Shown: positions 1-11,955, counted from the first letter of the stretch. The stretch: 64,000 nucleotides of DNA from Ctenosaura bakeri (GCA_948474755.1 CAOLHI010000565.1:186001-250000), one strand, 5' to 3'. Notes: generated by a model not told the origin, from the letters alone. Program-made: numbers and translations.

Positions 1-246
1 AAGGAGCAATGGATTCAAGCTGCAGGAAAGGAGATTCCACCTGAACCTCAGGAAGAACTTCCTGATGGTCAGAGCTGTCCAGCAATGAAATATGCTGCCT
101 CAGAGTGTGGTGGAGTCTCCTTCTTTGGAGGATTTTAAGCAGAGGCTGGATGACCATCTGTTGGGAGTGCTTTGATGGGTGTTCCTGCATAGCAGTGGGT
201 TGGACTGGATGGTCCCTGGGGTCTCTTCCAACTCTATGATTCTATG
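1..246 (+). repeat. CR1 LINE 3' end (truncated by window edge)
   Basis: The sequence matches the end of CR1 ORF2 as seen in the other copies ([16 protein letters not shown], then [18 protein letters not shown]), followed by the short 3' UTR and the ATTCTATG octamer tail near 235-246. The element is 5' truncated outside the window and carries frame damage. Confidence 0.85.
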
Positions 247-480
247 ACAAGAGGTTCCACCTATACATTTGGAAGAACTTCTGATGATAGGAACAATTTG
301 ACAGTAGAAGAGACAGCTGCCTCAATGGAGTGTGGTGGAGTCTCTTCCTCCTTTGGAAGTTTTTGAACAAAGGCTGGGTGGCCATCTGCCAGGAATACTT
401 TGATTGAGCATCCCTGCATGACATAATGGGGTTGGATGCTGTGGTTCTTACGATCTCATCCAGCTCTAGGTTAAAAATGC
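247..480 (+). repeat. Second, older CR1 3' end in tandem
   Basis: A more diverged copy of the same CR1 terminal region follows directly on the first. It begins at the RFHL-like segment and keeps the short UTR (TTCCTGCATG, GGGGTTGGA) but lacks a clean octamer tail. Either the first copy inserted beside it or both descend from separate insertions. Confidence 0.7.
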
Positions 481-1552
481 TTAAAGTGCTGGAACAATGG
501 AACAATTAAATACTATGAACAGGTGTCCCCTGCTTTTTGGTGGCCCATTTTTGGATGATCTGTTATTTCCACCCTTTTCAGCTGTAACCAGAAGCCATAG
601 ATATATTCAACAAATGTTCTGCTCTTTCGACCACACGTCAAAGATATCGATTCTGATAGTAACTGAAAAGGGTTGAAATAGTAGAACATCAAAAAGTGAC
701 CTCTCTCTGCTTTTTCTCTTCGATGATTCTACACAGACAGAACAAAAAGATGGCACCAAGTCGATTCATTTCTGTATTTTGGTAGTTTTAGGTTTTCGAA
801 AAGCTCTGACCTCTAACCCTTCAAGTAAGTATGGGGTCCCTGTACATGTACATAAAGCCTCAAAGGTTTTAACAAAAGCCGTGTCTTGATGTGGCGGCAG
901 AAAGAAACTAGTGTTGACACTAACCTAATTTCTTGCTGTAAATTTGGAAATATTTTGCTTATCATTAACCAGTTTAGAGGAAAGTTAACAATTTCCTATA
1001 TTAGTGGTAAATAATGTGTTAATAATGTATTGTTTCTAAAATTGAGAGAGAGGGGTTATTAGAATTGTAAGTGCCTACTCAAAGATTAAAGTCTGCTGGG
1101 AGAGTTGCTGCTACCCTAAGAGAGCTGCTGTTATCCTAAGAGGTGGGGGACATTGGAGTCCGCCAACAATGCCAGTGTCTCCTTAGAATTGGGGAAATCA
1201 TAGCTCAGAGGAGTTCTGCGAGAGGAGGGTAATGCAGGATCTTTCCACTTGGGTATACCAGTGCTAACTGTAGAGAAGATTCCAATTAAATTTAGAAAAA
1301 GTATTCTATCTGAATTGACAAACGTTTGAGAAATCAGCTGTTCTTAAGAACCATACAAGGCTATTGGAAAGTGAGGTGAGAAAGGTTGGATGGGGAGAGA
1401 TTCTGTGGAAAGGGAGATAGCTACCAGTCCTGAAGAAGAGGGTCACAGTGGAGGGGCTCAGACAACATCTGAAAGTAGCACAGAGGAGCAGCAATCTGGA
1501 CTATGTTCTATGTACTACGGTTGACTATGGTCAAAATTAGGGTTTTTATATC
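481..1552. other. Intronic sequence without recognisable feature
   Basis: AT-rich single-copy-looking sequence. The longest open stretches are short and have no recognisable domain or codon bias. I see no repeat family here. Confidence 0.5.
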
Positions 1553-2022
1553 CTGTTTGCTATTCTTGGTTGCATCAATAGGAGTATCGGGTCCAGATCA
1601 AGGGAGGAAATGTACCACTCTATTCGGCACTGGTTAGGCCTGGAATCCTGTGTCCAGTTCTGGGCACCACAATTCAAGAAGGATGTCAACAAGCTCGAGC
1701 GTGTCCAGAGGAAGATGACCAAAATGATGAAGGGTCTGGAAGCCATGAAGCCCTATGAGGAATGCCTGAGGGAGCTGGGTATGTTTAGTCTGCAGAAGAG
1801 AAGGTTAAGAGGGGATGTGATAGCCATGTTTAAATATCTGAAGGGATGTCATGTTGAGGAGGGAGTGGGCTTGTTTTCTGCCACTCCAGAGACTAGGACA
1901 AGGAGCAATGGATTCAAGCTGCAAGAGAGGAAATTCCACCTGAACCTCAGGAAGAACTTCTTGATGGTCAGGGCTGTCCGGCAGTGGGGGTCTCTTCCAG
2001 GTCTATGATTCTATGATTCACA
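1553..2022 (+). repeat. CR1 LINE fragment with internal deletion
   Basis: It reads the RT C-terminal region ([20 protein letters not shown], then [26 protein letters not shown]) and ends with an ATTCTATG tail. Around 1986 the frame jumps from RQWG into the UTR GGGTCTCTTCCA motif, deleting roughly 150 bp that other copies retain; GGG is present at the joint. Confidence 0.85.
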
Positions 2023-3450
2023 CCCTGAACGGGTGCATTGACAAGGCCTTAATGGCTTTCCCACAGGACTGGCAGAGGGGTCCAGAATGGGCTGATTGCT
2101 CAACTCTGGAGTGACAAAACATTACTGGGACTCATGATGATCTCTTAACATTCCGTCAGGTAGGAAGTATAGGGTAAGATCGAGGAATGGTCTCTGCTCA
2201 CCAATCTGGGCGGTCCATCTTTCATTGTATTAAAAAATGCCAAGAATCTGAAGCGGTGAGGGGATTAGTTCAGACCCATCAGTGTTGGGTTTTCCGCATA
2301 AAGCTATCTGAACTTTCATGAACTCGAATATGTCTCTGGCCAGCGTAACACTGAGATAGTTCTCCAGCCAGCGTGATCCCAGTTGTGTTCTCTGGTCATT
2401 AGTAAGCTCAATTTATGAAAATTGTATATCTTGTAGAAGGGGTTGTAGGGTTTAGGAACAATACTAGTAACCAAGATAAAGAATATTGGGATGGATCAGA
2501 CATCTTCACAGCAACCAGAGACCAATTTTCTTCTATCTTGCCCCCCCAAGAGTCCTTTTAAATATTTCTGTGTTCATTTGAGTCCTTTCCAAAATGGCAG
2601 TTAGAAGTGAGGTTATATCCATTTTTGGGGTATTGAGGGGTTCTGGGAGGGGGTCTTTCTGTTTTAGATGAAGTGGTTTTGCTTTTTTGATTGTTTACGC
2701 CAGATCCCCTCTAATTAAATTGGGGTGGGTGGCTTTGGGATGTCCCAGAAATCTGTTCCAGATGTCACATGTGCCCCATGGGACACATTTTGCTCACCCT
2801 GGGTTAGATGAAGAAATATTCTGGTTTGGTTATGAGCCATCCCCCTATGAATTTACAGCATCATGTTGTAGAAATGGGCTTGTTTGTATTGAGTGTAAGG
2901 GTGGTTTCACTAAATCCCTATTGAAAGCAACTGTTGGCCTGCCCTTTAATTTATCTATAAAACATCTATCTTGTCATGATTTCCACAAGAAGCCATGCGG
3001 TGCAGGATGGGTATGTTATTCAACCATAATGTACAACAGTTAGCATAATACTATACAATGCCAGTGAAAATGGAACACAGCAGCGAGTGCTAGTGGTAAC
3101 TTGATGAAACAAAACAGGCATCCAGGGATCTATCTCCTGTTTCTGTAAGACCTTCACGACACTTTTTAAAGGAGATCTTCTTCTGCAATCCTTTTTTGTG
3201 CTTTCAAATGCTTTGCAGACTCTCAGTGAATATGAAACCTTTACTCCTATGTCTCTTAGACTCGCTGCTAGAAACACAAACTCCTGGGTGTAAAGGCACA
3301 GCTTATATGCTGGAGGGGAATATTTCGGCAGTTAGAATATGCCCAGGAAAGCAAATGGAAATCTGAATACCTGGGCTGGGTGTCTGAAGGGGGGATGAGC
3401 AGGGGAGACACGGGGTAACTGAGTGGATTAGGGGGGCAAGTTTGCAATCC
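2023..3450. other. Intronic sequence with a possible hAT terminus
   Basis: No gene is seen. Near 2780-2802 the sequence reads as the reverse complement of a CAGGGTGAGCAAAATGTG motif, resembling termini of the hAT-like copies at 11244 and 36684. Its other end was not found, so only a fragment is proposed. The 118-codon open frame at 2687-3043 shows no domain. Confidence 0.4.
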
Positions 3451-4052
3451 TGGGACCTTTTTACACTACAAATTCAAGCATTATGATTCTGCTTTAATTG
3501 CCATGGTAACATCCTATGAAATCCTGGGATTTACATTAGAGAGTGGAATATTTGGAATTCCTGGCTAGACAGCTCTAGCACTTCAACCTCTAGAGAAGGT
3601 TAAGAGAGGATATGATAGCCATGTTTAAATATTTGAAGGGATGCCACGTAGAGGAAGGAGGGGGCTTGTTTTCTGCTGCTCCAGAGACCAGGACAAGGAG
3701 CAATGGATTCAAGCTGCAGGAAAGGAGATTCCACCTGAACCTCAGGAAGAACTTCCTGACAGTCAGGGCTGTCTGGCAGTGGAATCTGCTGCCTCTTTGG
3801 AGTGTGGTGGAGTCTCCTTCCTTGGAGGTTTTTAAGCAGAGGCTGGATGGCCATCTGTCCAAGGGAGTGCTTTGAGGGTGTTCCTGCATGGCAGGGGGTT
3901 GGACTGGATGGCCCCTGGGGTCTCTTCCAACTCTACATTTCTATGATTCTGTGATTCACTAGACTGCAAAACCCCAGGATTCCATCAGGATGCAGCTGTG
4001 GAGGTTAAAGTGGAATTATAGTGCTATAATTCTCTGGTGTGAAAGAGCCCTG
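3451..4052. mobile_element. MITE split by a CR1 insertion
   Basis: The left half (3451 to about 3590) and right half (about 3958-4052) are inverted copies of one another: both contain a GGAATCCTGGGGTTTGCAGT-like core, and terminal GGGC/TCTTTCACAC-like ends followed by TATAATTCCACTTTAA. The CR1 at about 3592-3957 separates them. This is an older relative of the MITE at 9263 and 17708. Confidence 0.65.
3592..3957 (+). repeat. CR1 LINE 3' end nested in a MITE
   Basis: The copy starts within the [17 protein letters not shown] segment and continues to the stop, UTR and ATTCTATG tail. It lies between the two halves of the palindromic MITE, so it is the younger insertion. Confidence 0.85.
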
Positions 4053-4495
4053 GGATCCTAAGGGAACTGCATGGACTGACAAAAATGCAAACTAAAAGGC
4101 AAACAAACAAAACACCTCAATGTGCTTGTAGGGCTACTTGTGGCTTTGAAAAATGGGTATTTTATGGATGTTAAACACTGGTATGTTCATGTTCATGCAA
4201 GCTCTCACAAATGTGAATTGATCCTCCTGGAGCAGTTTACTCTTTTTTGGACAGAAAAAGTCTCATGAATATGGCCTGGTGGAGGTTTACAAAACCAGTG
4301 TTGGGGGCTTCATTTTGCTCCAGAGCTGCAGCTATCCCACTCCTAATGTAAGAAACTTGTGGTAAAATATCATGCTTCAGACTCACCCTCCTGTAGCACA
4401 CTTCTTTGAAGATGAGGCTTAAATGTGTGGATTATCTCCAAGCATAATAGAAGGGCACAGCTATTTCTGGATGACAAATAAGTGAAAAGGGTTTG
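4053..4495. other. Intronic sequence without recognisable feature
   Basis: No repeat family or open frame of note was recognised. Confidence 0.4.
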
Positions 4496-4524
4496 TAATT
4501 ATTATTATTATTATTATTATTATT

Positions 4525-4558
<34 letters not shown>

Positions 4559-4637
4559 CGCCTCTCCCAGTGGATCGAGGCGGCATTACAAAAATATATA
4601 AATACATTAAACATTAATAATAATAATAATAATAAAA
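4496..4637 (-). repeat. (ATT)n(ATC)n microsatellite plus a short L2 3' tail
   Basis: A compound trinucleotide tract (4496-4556) is followed by a 60 bp copy of the L2 3' end containing CCGCCTC/GAGGCGG, then a (TAA)n run at about 4616-4637. The 60 bp unit is repeated at the start of the larger L2 copy at 4650. Confidence 0.8.
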
Positions 4638-4639
4638 AT

Positions 4640-5685
4640 TATTTCTATCCCGCCTCTCCCAGTGGATCGAGGCGGCATTACAAAAATATACAAATACATT
4701 AAAACATTAAAAAGTACCCCATCCTTCCCACCCACCAACCCTTCTATCCCCCTAAAACACATTAGTTATTAAAACAAATTAAAACAGAATTAAAACAAAG
4801 AGACAAATGATTAGAGGCGGTGGAACACTAATCTGGGAAGGCCTGTCGGAAGAGAACCGTCTTGACTGCTCTTTTAAAGCAGTCAAGACTGGTGATGTGC
4901 CGGTTCTCCTCCAGCAGGCCATTCCATAACTTGGGAGCGACAGAAGAGAAGGTCCTCTGGGTAACTGCAGCCCACCTAGTTCTGACCGGCTGCAGTAAGT
5001 TCTTCCCAGAGGACCTTAGTGTGGGGCGGATTATATGGGAGAAGGCGATCCCGCAGGTAGGCTGGCCCCAAGCCATGGAGGGCTTTAAAGGTAAGAACCA
5101 ACACCTTGTACTGTGCCCAGAAACTAATAGGCAGCCAGTGTAAAGACTTCAAAATAGGTGTTATGTGGTCAGTTTTAGATCTTCCGGTGACCAACCTGGC
5201 TGCCATATTCTGAATTAATTGAAGTTTCCGGACTAAGCACATGGGTAGCCCTATGTAGAGCGCACTGCAGAAGTCAAGCCGTGAAGTTACCAGCACATGT
5301 ACCACTGTTTTTAGGTGTTCCAGCTCCAGGAAGGGGCGCAGCTGGCGTATCAGCCGAAGCTGATAGTAGGCACTCCTGGCTGCCGCATCGATTTGAGCTG
5401 TCATCTGAAGCGGCGAGTCCAGGAGCACCCCCAAGCTGCGGACACAGTCTTTCAGGGGAAGTGTGACCCCGTCTAGAACTCTAGAACCTCCATACCTGGG
5501 CTAGGGCCCTTAACAGCAAGTACCTCCGTCTTATCTGGATTCAGCTTCAGTCTGTTTTTCCTCATCCAGTCCATTACTGCTTCTAGGCATTCATTTAGAC
5601 GTGAGATGCCACCCATAGTTGATGCCATTATCTGAGGCATGGAGAGATGTATCTGGGTGTCATCAGCATACTGATTAAAATGTAC
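4640..5685 (-). repeat. L2-type LINE, 5' truncated, frameshifted
   Basis: On the - strand an open frame carries the reverse transcriptase YADDTQIHLS box (YADD codons at 5659-5670) and NRLKLNPDKTEVL. A second frame continues with the L2 C-terminal region (LGVLLDSPLQM-like, RLDFCSALYIGLP, LHWLPI), and a third with FSSVAPKLWNGL. At least two frameshifts lie between them, so it is dead. The 3' UTR ends at the CCGCCTC..GAGGCGG hairpin motif and an A/T-rich tail at 4640-4690. It is truncated at the 5' side within the RT. Confidence 0.85.
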
Positions 5686-5905
5686 CCCATCCTCCCCACC
5701 CCCCAACCCTTCTATCCCCCTAAAACACATTAATTATTAAAAACAAATTAAAAACAAAATTAAAGAGACAAATGAAGAGAAGCGGTGGAACACTAGTCTG
5801 GGAAGGCCTGTCAGAAGAGAACAGTCTTGACTGCTTTTTTAAAGCAGTCAAGACTGGTAATGTGCCGGGTCTCCTCCGGCAGGCCATTCCATAACTTAGG
5901 AGTGT
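5680..5905 (-). repeat. Second L2 3' fragment abutting the first
   Basis: This is a near duplicate of the L2 3' UTR and last codons found at about 4700-4925, in the same orientation. It includes the same AAAGCAGTCAAGACTG motif and ends at the ATTCCATAACTT segment. Confidence 0.8.
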
Positions 5906-6463
5906 AGTCACAGCTCTCTTTTTCTGTGCTTGGGTTAATGGCAAGAAGTCATTTTTTGGACTTTGCATCCCGTAGTGGCATCTGGTGGTTCCTATGTCAG
6001 TTGAGAGGAGAATCTACTCTGGGTCTTACTAAGTCCACACTTTAATAGGTAAAGAGTCCACATGAGGTTCAATGGAAAATGGTAGCAATGTAACCGGAGC
6101 TCTCGAGCAGATGAATCACATTGGCAAGGCAGAAGCTGAACAGTAATCATCCCTGTCCCATGCACAGGGGTTGGCAGCGAAAGAAAGAAGACTTGGTTTT
6201 CTTTATAAAATGTGTAAAAGTATAATCATTTACAATACTTGTCCATAATCAGATAATGTTCCAATGAGGAGTGGAGAGGCTGCAGGTTAAGCTGATGCAG
6301 GAAGATGATGGATATGGAAGACAAAACAAACTTGAAGTCAAACTTGCAGTTAGTATAGGCATGCAAGTAAAGTTTGGTAATAAAATTTTCCCCTAGAATA
6401 GTTCTTTTAAAGTTTGGAGCATATTCAGCAATCACCAGACATGAAGGACACAAGCTCTGGGAC
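5906..6463. other. Intronic sequence without recognisable feature
   Basis: No gene or repeat family recognised. Confidence 0.4.
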
Positions 6464-6797
6464 TCATAGAATCATAGAAATGTAGAGTTGGAAGAGACCC
6501 CAGGGGCCATCCAGTCCAACCCCCTGCCATGCAGGAACACCCTCAAAGTACTCCTTTGGACAGATGGCCATCCAGCCTTCGCTTAAAAACCTCCAAGGAA
6601 GGAGACTCCACCACATTCCATGGAGGCAGCATATTCCACTGCCGGACAGCCCTGACTGTCAGGAAGTTCTTTCTGAGGTTCAGGTGGAATCTCCTTTCCC
6701 GCAGCTTGAATCCATTGCTCCTTGTCCTGGTCTCTGGAGCAGCAGAAAACAAGCCCTCTCCTTCCTCTACATGGCATCCTTTCAAATATTTAAACAG
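6464..6797 (-). repeat. CR1 LINE 3' end
   Basis: The reverse complement of the CR1 tail (TAGAATCATAGAA) is followed by the UTR and last ~95 codons reading up to [19 protein letters not shown], where it is 5' truncated. Confidence 0.88.
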
Positions 6798-7667
6798 ACA
6801 ACAACTGTGCCGCTGGGTGTGATATTTCATGCATCTGACCCACCCTGGCCCCGCTGAGTGTGGGAATCAGCTTTGGGTTTCAAATGATGTTGGGAATAAA
6901 ACATCAGGATGAAAGTGTTAAAAAATGTGGCAGACCTCATCCTCTGGCACTGTCTCTTATTGGAGTTAGATAAAGTCAGGTGGTGTTGGATCCCAGGGCA
7001 CGAGTGAATAAGACAAACAGTGCAGTCACTTTGCTATTTTAGTGGAAGTGGATGGAACAGTTTTCTCTAAAATACAGAGTGGATAGATTCTATATGCATT
7101 GCCTTTTAAGAATAGCTTCTGTGCCATGCGTGTTACACAGGTGGCCATGGGCCATTTGTGCTTGGACAGAGAAGGACTGGGCAGTTTACAGTTTTTAATA
7201 AACAGTTAAATTTATTTTCATCATCACCATCATGTTTCTTTTATATATTCATTAGCCAGCATTTTCTAGCCCCAGGACTCTAAAAAAGTTACAAAAGCCA
7301 CCGTGACGAGACTTTGGGCTGAAAGGAGGGGTATAAATAGATGAATAGTTAAACCAGATGCTGATATCACCACAACTGTGGATTGCAAAAAATCCTTTGA
7401 ATGTCTAGTTACCCTCCAGTGCCTTGGGGATGTCCAATGGGCCATTTCTCAGTGTATTTTTTTTGGGGGGGTTGGGAGGGTGAATGTGTGGAAGGAGAGG
7501 GTTACGGAGCCCCAAGACACACCGGGAGCCCTTGGTGGTCCAGTTGTGGCTTCCAGATCACATTTGGCCAATCCCAGTTTCAAGCTACAGGATTAGGAAG
7601 GGCATAATGTTCCTTGAGACATCCAAAGGTTAGCCTGACGTCCTGGATTATAAGCAAGGACAGCTTA
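6798..7667. other. Intronic sequence without recognisable feature
   Basis: AT-rich, with a short homopolymer T/G run near 7458-7475 and a TGGGCTGAAAGGAGGGGTATAAAT segment near 7315-7338 that resembles a LINE 3' end. No gene. Confidence 0.4.
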
Positions 7668-7900
7668 CAGGTAAAATTATAAACATTTATTTGTTTGTTT
7701 GTTTGTTTAAGCACATCTGTCCTGCCTATCATCATAGGATTTGAGGATGGACTACCATATAACCAGTTGAAAACAAGTTAAAAGCATCAGTAAAGGGAAT
7801 GAATTAAAAGCATATTAAGTATAGGAACAACATAAAGCAGCTCCAGATGAAAACAATGGCATAGTTTAACCAGAATAATAATAATAAAAGTCAAACATAT
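7668..7900 (-). repeat. LINE 3' UTR-like fragment with (TTTG)n tail
   Basis: A (TTTG)n tract at 7688-7709 is followed by TGTCCTGCCTATCATC and an A/T-rich, AAAAC-rich stretch, the layout of a - strand LINE 3' UTR similar to that at 37505-37735. A short (ATA)n run lies at 7875-7888. Confidence 0.45.
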
Positions 7901-7904
7901 CTGC

Positions 7905-8422
7905 ATTGGTTAGACCTGGAATCCTATGTCCAGTTCTCGGCACCTCAATTCAAGAAGGATGCCGACAAGCTGGAGCGTGTCCAGAGGAGGGTGACCAAAA
8001 TGGTGAAGGGTCTGGAAGCCATGAAGCCCTATGAGGAGCAGCTTAGGGAGTTGGGTATGTTTAGTCTGCAGAAGAGAAGGTTAAGAGGGGACATGATAGC
8101 CATGTTTAAATAGCAGAGGGGATGCCATGCTGAGGAGGGAGAGGGCTTGTTCTCTGCTGCTCCAGAGACCAGGACAAGGAGCAATGGATTCAAGCTGCAG
8201 GAAAGGAGATTCCACCTGAACCTCAGGAAGAATTTCCTGACAGCCAGAGCTGTCCAGCAGTGGAATCTGCTGCCTTGGAGTGTGGTGGAGTCTCCTTCCT
8301 TGGAGGTTTTTAAGCAGAGGCTGGATGGCCATCTGTTGGGAGTGCTTTGAAGGTGTTCCTGCATAGCAGTGGGTTGGACTCGATGGCCCCTGGGGTCTCT
8401 TCCAACTCAATGATTCTATGAT
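7905..8422 (+). repeat. CR1 LINE 3' end
   Basis: It spans the [15 protein letters not shown] segment through [19 protein letters not shown], then a stop at KYLKG (TAGCAG), then the [12 protein letters not shown] region, UTR and ATTCTATG tail. Degenerate coding sequence. Confidence 0.87.
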
Positions 8423-9262
8423 AACACCAAATGTACAAACTCCAAATAAATCTGACATTCTCTTCTTGTTTAACATGCGACATGCTGAAGTACTTCTTGC
8501 AATTCAATCCATTTGAGCAAGATCATAAAGAATTTGGAGAAGAAAAGTTACCAAGCACGTCATTTTGCAAAAGAAAAGGGAGCAGAGCCCTGGAGATGCG
8601 CCGTTGGCTTCCCCTACTCCGTTCTGTGCTGCTGCCCTTTCCTTCTCCTCCCTCTGTTCCCCCCTCTCTTTTTCTTTGTGATGCTACTTTATTTTAGGCT
8701 ATTTTTCAGGCGTTGTCATGTCTGTCGACTCTGACAAATTTGAAAGAAGAAATGCACCAAGGAGCAGCCTTCTTTGGGAGGAAACACTTGATTAAATTGA
8801 CAGGGACAAATAGCCAAGAGGGGTTTGGACTGGCCCTTTTTAACCTGTCTCCCTGCAAATATGCATCAAGAGAGACTATTAAGAATAAGAGGGCTCAAGA
8901 CTCCTTTTGCCATGGGAAGGTCATCGTCTGTGAATAGTGGAAACTCAGCAATGTGGAACAGAGATATTTTGGCAACCCATGACCCAGTAGAAATGTTTTC
9001 TTTGTCCATCAGGAGTCTCTAGCTCTGTTGGATTATTGGATTAGTATTTTGAAAAAGAGGCACTGGAATCTACAGTGATATCCTTTGAGGCTAGAGAGGA
9101 AAGGCTGATAGGAACTATTGTGGGTTCTTGTTGTTATTAGTATTTCCTCTTGCTGGTGCTGGTGCTACTTCAGTAACAACAACTTGCTTCATAAAAAAAG
9201 GATGTGTCTACATGTTCAGGCAACCTGTCTAAAAATTGATCTGCCCTGATGGGGTTCTGTAG
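8423..9262. other. Intronic sequence without recognisable feature
   Basis: No gene or repeat family recognised; short open frames have no domain. Confidence 0.4.
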
Positions 9263-9456
9263 GGCCATTTCCACACTAGACTGTTATAGCGCTATTATTC
9301 CACTTTCAACATCCTATGGAATCCTGGGGTTTGCAGTTTAGGGAGCGGCCTCAAAGGCCATCCTCAAACGCTCCTCCCTAAACTGCAAACCCTAGGGTTC
9401 CATAGGATGTTGAAAGTGGAATAATAGCGCTATAACAGTCTAGTGCAGAAATGGCC
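9263..9456. mobile_element. Palindromic MITE, 194 bp, TAG target-site duplication
   Basis: The two halves are inverted copies of about 83 bp with about four mismatches. Ends are GGCCATTTC and GAAATGGCC, flanked by TAG on both sides (9260-9262 and 9457-9459). The 3 bp duplication starting with T and GG ends suggest a PIF/Harbinger-derived element; that assignment is inference. Confidence 0.85.
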
Positions 9457-10059
9457 TAGGGCTGCATGTGACCCACAGACTGCACTTTGTCCACCTCGGC
9501 TCTAAACGCTGCGCCACCGCTTTGTAAGAATTCTTCTCACTCTTGATTTTGTCAACTCTGTGCACATTTGTGAGAAAGAAGCTGCCTGGAAGCCGCCCAA
9601 AATATCTCCCAGCTATTTGTTGCTGTCAGTCTAATCTTCGTTGTTTCCTTCAAGAATGTTTCCGCAGTTTCAAAATTGTCAGCCTCAACTCACGTGACGT
9701 TGCCTGAAACACAGCTCAGAAATAAGAGGCAGAGAGCAAGAGAGAAAAAGCAGGATGCAGATCCTTACATTCACGAAGTTACATGGCAGTTGTGCGTCTT
9801 GTGTGAAGTGCAGCTTTTTTCAGATAAATGCACATTGTACGTCAGTGCTTATGAGCAGTGTGCATCTATGCACAATGCACATCGCTGCAAAACTGGGTGC
9901 AATATGCATCCATTGCATTGGGTGTGGAACTCTGCTTCCATAACCTTGAGCTGAATACGGTTCCTCTCCATCAGGCAAAAAATGCTCAGCCTCTTCTGTA
10001 GAAGAACTTACGCACGCAGAAGGAACTAACAAAATCCCAGCCCATGGACAAGGAGTGGA
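9457..10059. other. Intronic sequence without recognisable feature
   Basis: Two overlapping open frames around 9676-9954 show no domain and I treat them as chance. Confidence 0.4.
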
Positions 10060-10500
10060 AAGGTTAGGGGGGCACATTAGCATCCCAAGATACCTTGGAG
10101 GGCCACACAACCTCAAGCAAAATAAATTGTGTTTGGCCCGCAGATCGCCCCTGGGAGATAGGAAGGCATGATGACCATATTTTTTCTGACTTCCTGGGCA
10201 TTTAGAAGCCATTTTTGGTGGAGGGGAGGGAGACTTTTTGAAAAATTTGGTAATTTTTGCAGTTTTTCCAAATGTGTTGGAAATCTCCTCCGCATCCCCC
10301 AGAGCAATCCTGGAGCAATTTTTAAAAATGTATGTTTGTTTGTGTGTGTGTGTATGTATGTATGTATGTATATGTGTGTGTGTGTGTGTATGTATGTATA
10401 TGTGTATGTATGTATGTGTATGTATGTATGTATGTGTATGTATATATATTATATATATATATATATATAAATAAAGCCCCCAGGAGGTCCTAGGAGCCAT

Positions 10501-10546
<46 letters not shown>

Positions 10547-10675
10547 CATACATACATAGATACATACATAGATACATAGATAGATAGATATAAAAAGCCC
10601 CCAGGAGGTCCTGGGAGCCATTAGAGAGGGTAGCATTCAGTGTATGGGCTGCATTTTGCCCAACATTGCTATAGA
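10060..10675 (-). mobile_element. hAT-like fragment disrupted by microsatellites
   Basis: The right end reads as the reverse complement of TAGCAATGTTGGGCAAAATG, like the other hAT-like termini in this window. Inside lie TGTA/TG-rich (about 10328-10470) and (TAGA)n (about 10500-10590) tracts. The segment AAGCCCCCAGGAGGTCC occurs both at about 10475 and about 10596, flanking the (TAGA)n tract. Confidence 0.5.
10328..10592. repeat. Compound microsatellite TG/TGTA, TA and TAGA
   Basis: Long runs of TGTA and TG pass into (TA)n near 10441-10468, then after a 30 bp spacer into (TAGA)n and TACATA variants. These runs create a 249-codon open frame on the - strand that is an artefact. Confidence 0.95.
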
Positions 10676-11243
10676 CTATCTGAGAAACTATAACTGCTTA
10701 TAGAAACCTGCCTACATCCTGAGATCTTCAGGAGAGATCTTTCTTATGGCCTTCTTATTGACTGCTCTCCAACTATGGAATTCCATCCCATGTGAAGCCT
10801 GGTTGTTTTTCTCTTTGCTCTCCTCTGCATGTAAAGACCTTTTTATTTGAACAGTCAATTGATGACTAATGGTTTGTCAAAGGTTTTTTTTAATTTTTTT
10901 TAAAAAGAGTTGTATCCTGTTTTCACTTTGTTTTAAGCTGTTTCAGGTCTCTTGTTGGAAAATAAATTGGATATAAAATAAAGACTGTATTTGTGGGTTC
11001 ACATCAGCTGCAAATCCTCTTGAGCATAAAGATGCTAATGTGAGCAGTTTTTCACCAACGTTGTATTTCATTATATAAATATTTTGAAAGAAGGAAAAAA
11101 AATACCTAAAGATAGATGTGTTGGATCCCAAATATGTTTCATATTCATTCCATTCAAATCAGGGTGAGAAGTTACTCATGGCTAAATCAGTCAGAATCCA
11201 ATCCAGTGTAAAAAAACATGCTGAAAAATCTAGTTAGCCTAAA
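10676..11243. other. Intronic sequence without recognisable feature
   Basis: AT-rich, no gene or repeat family recognised. Confidence 0.4.
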
Positions 11244-11540
11244 CAGGGGTGGGCAAAGTGTCATATGTGGGGCCCCACTTTTGTGACGTCCAAAGAACCC
11301 CACATTTCCCACAGCTCCCCAACATTTTTTGCAAAAAAAGTATTATTTTAGCATAATTTGTGCCCCAAAAGCAGGCAGAAAGCCCCCCAAAGCCCCCAAA
11401 ATGCAAAATTATTCTCCTAGAAGCACCCCAGAATTTTGTACTACCCCCCCCCAAATACCTGGGTGCCTCTCAAAATGGTGGCAGGATGTGGCACAGCTTC
11501 ACTTTACACCCTGAAATATTTTGGCTCTCCTTTTTAGGGG
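11244..11540 (+). mobile_element. hAT-like fragment
   Basis: It begins with CAGGGGTGGGCAAAGTG, a terminal motif typical of reptilian hAT-derived non-autonomous elements, followed by C-rich sequence. The opposite terminus was not found, so the right boundary is approximate. Confidence 0.5.
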
Positions 11541-11773
11541 AAGAGAAAGGTCATTAAAGGCTAGTTTTCCTATCAGATTGAGTCAGATTTTTGGGTAGCA
11601 AAGGCATTCATGCAAAATAAGAAGACAGCTTAAATATGTTTTCAGCTTGTTTAGAATTTGGCCAGTTGGGGAACTTAGTTTTATCTGATAGGGCAGAAGG
11701 CATCCGTCATTCCATCTCTGTTCTGGCCGGTGGGGTCTTACGAATTTGGAGCTGTTATATGGAGTTTTGCATG

Positions 11774-11955
11774 AATCAGAGAACCATGGAGCTAGAAGAG
11801 AGCACAAAGACCATCTAGTCTGACCCCATTCTGCCATGCAGGAATATACAATCAAAGCATTCCTGTTGGATGGCCATCCAGCCTCCATTTAAAAACCTCC
11901 AAAGAAAGAGAAGATTCCACCATACTCCCAGGCAGCTGCTGTCAAACTGCTTTTA
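11774..11955 (-). repeat. CR1 LINE 3' fragment, diverged
   Basis: Reverse-complement CR1 UTR (GCCATGCAGGAATATA) and the last codons (FKNGGWMAIQ region) are recognisable to about 11955. More diverged than most copies. Confidence 0.7.

Noticed and set aside
3020..3277. Short open frames around 2687-3277 as a gene
   Set aside because: No domain, no splice or promoter context, and part of the area is hAT-derived.
9820..10569. 249-codon - strand open frame
   Set aside because: Most of it is translation of TG/TA/TAGA microsatellites; no domain.
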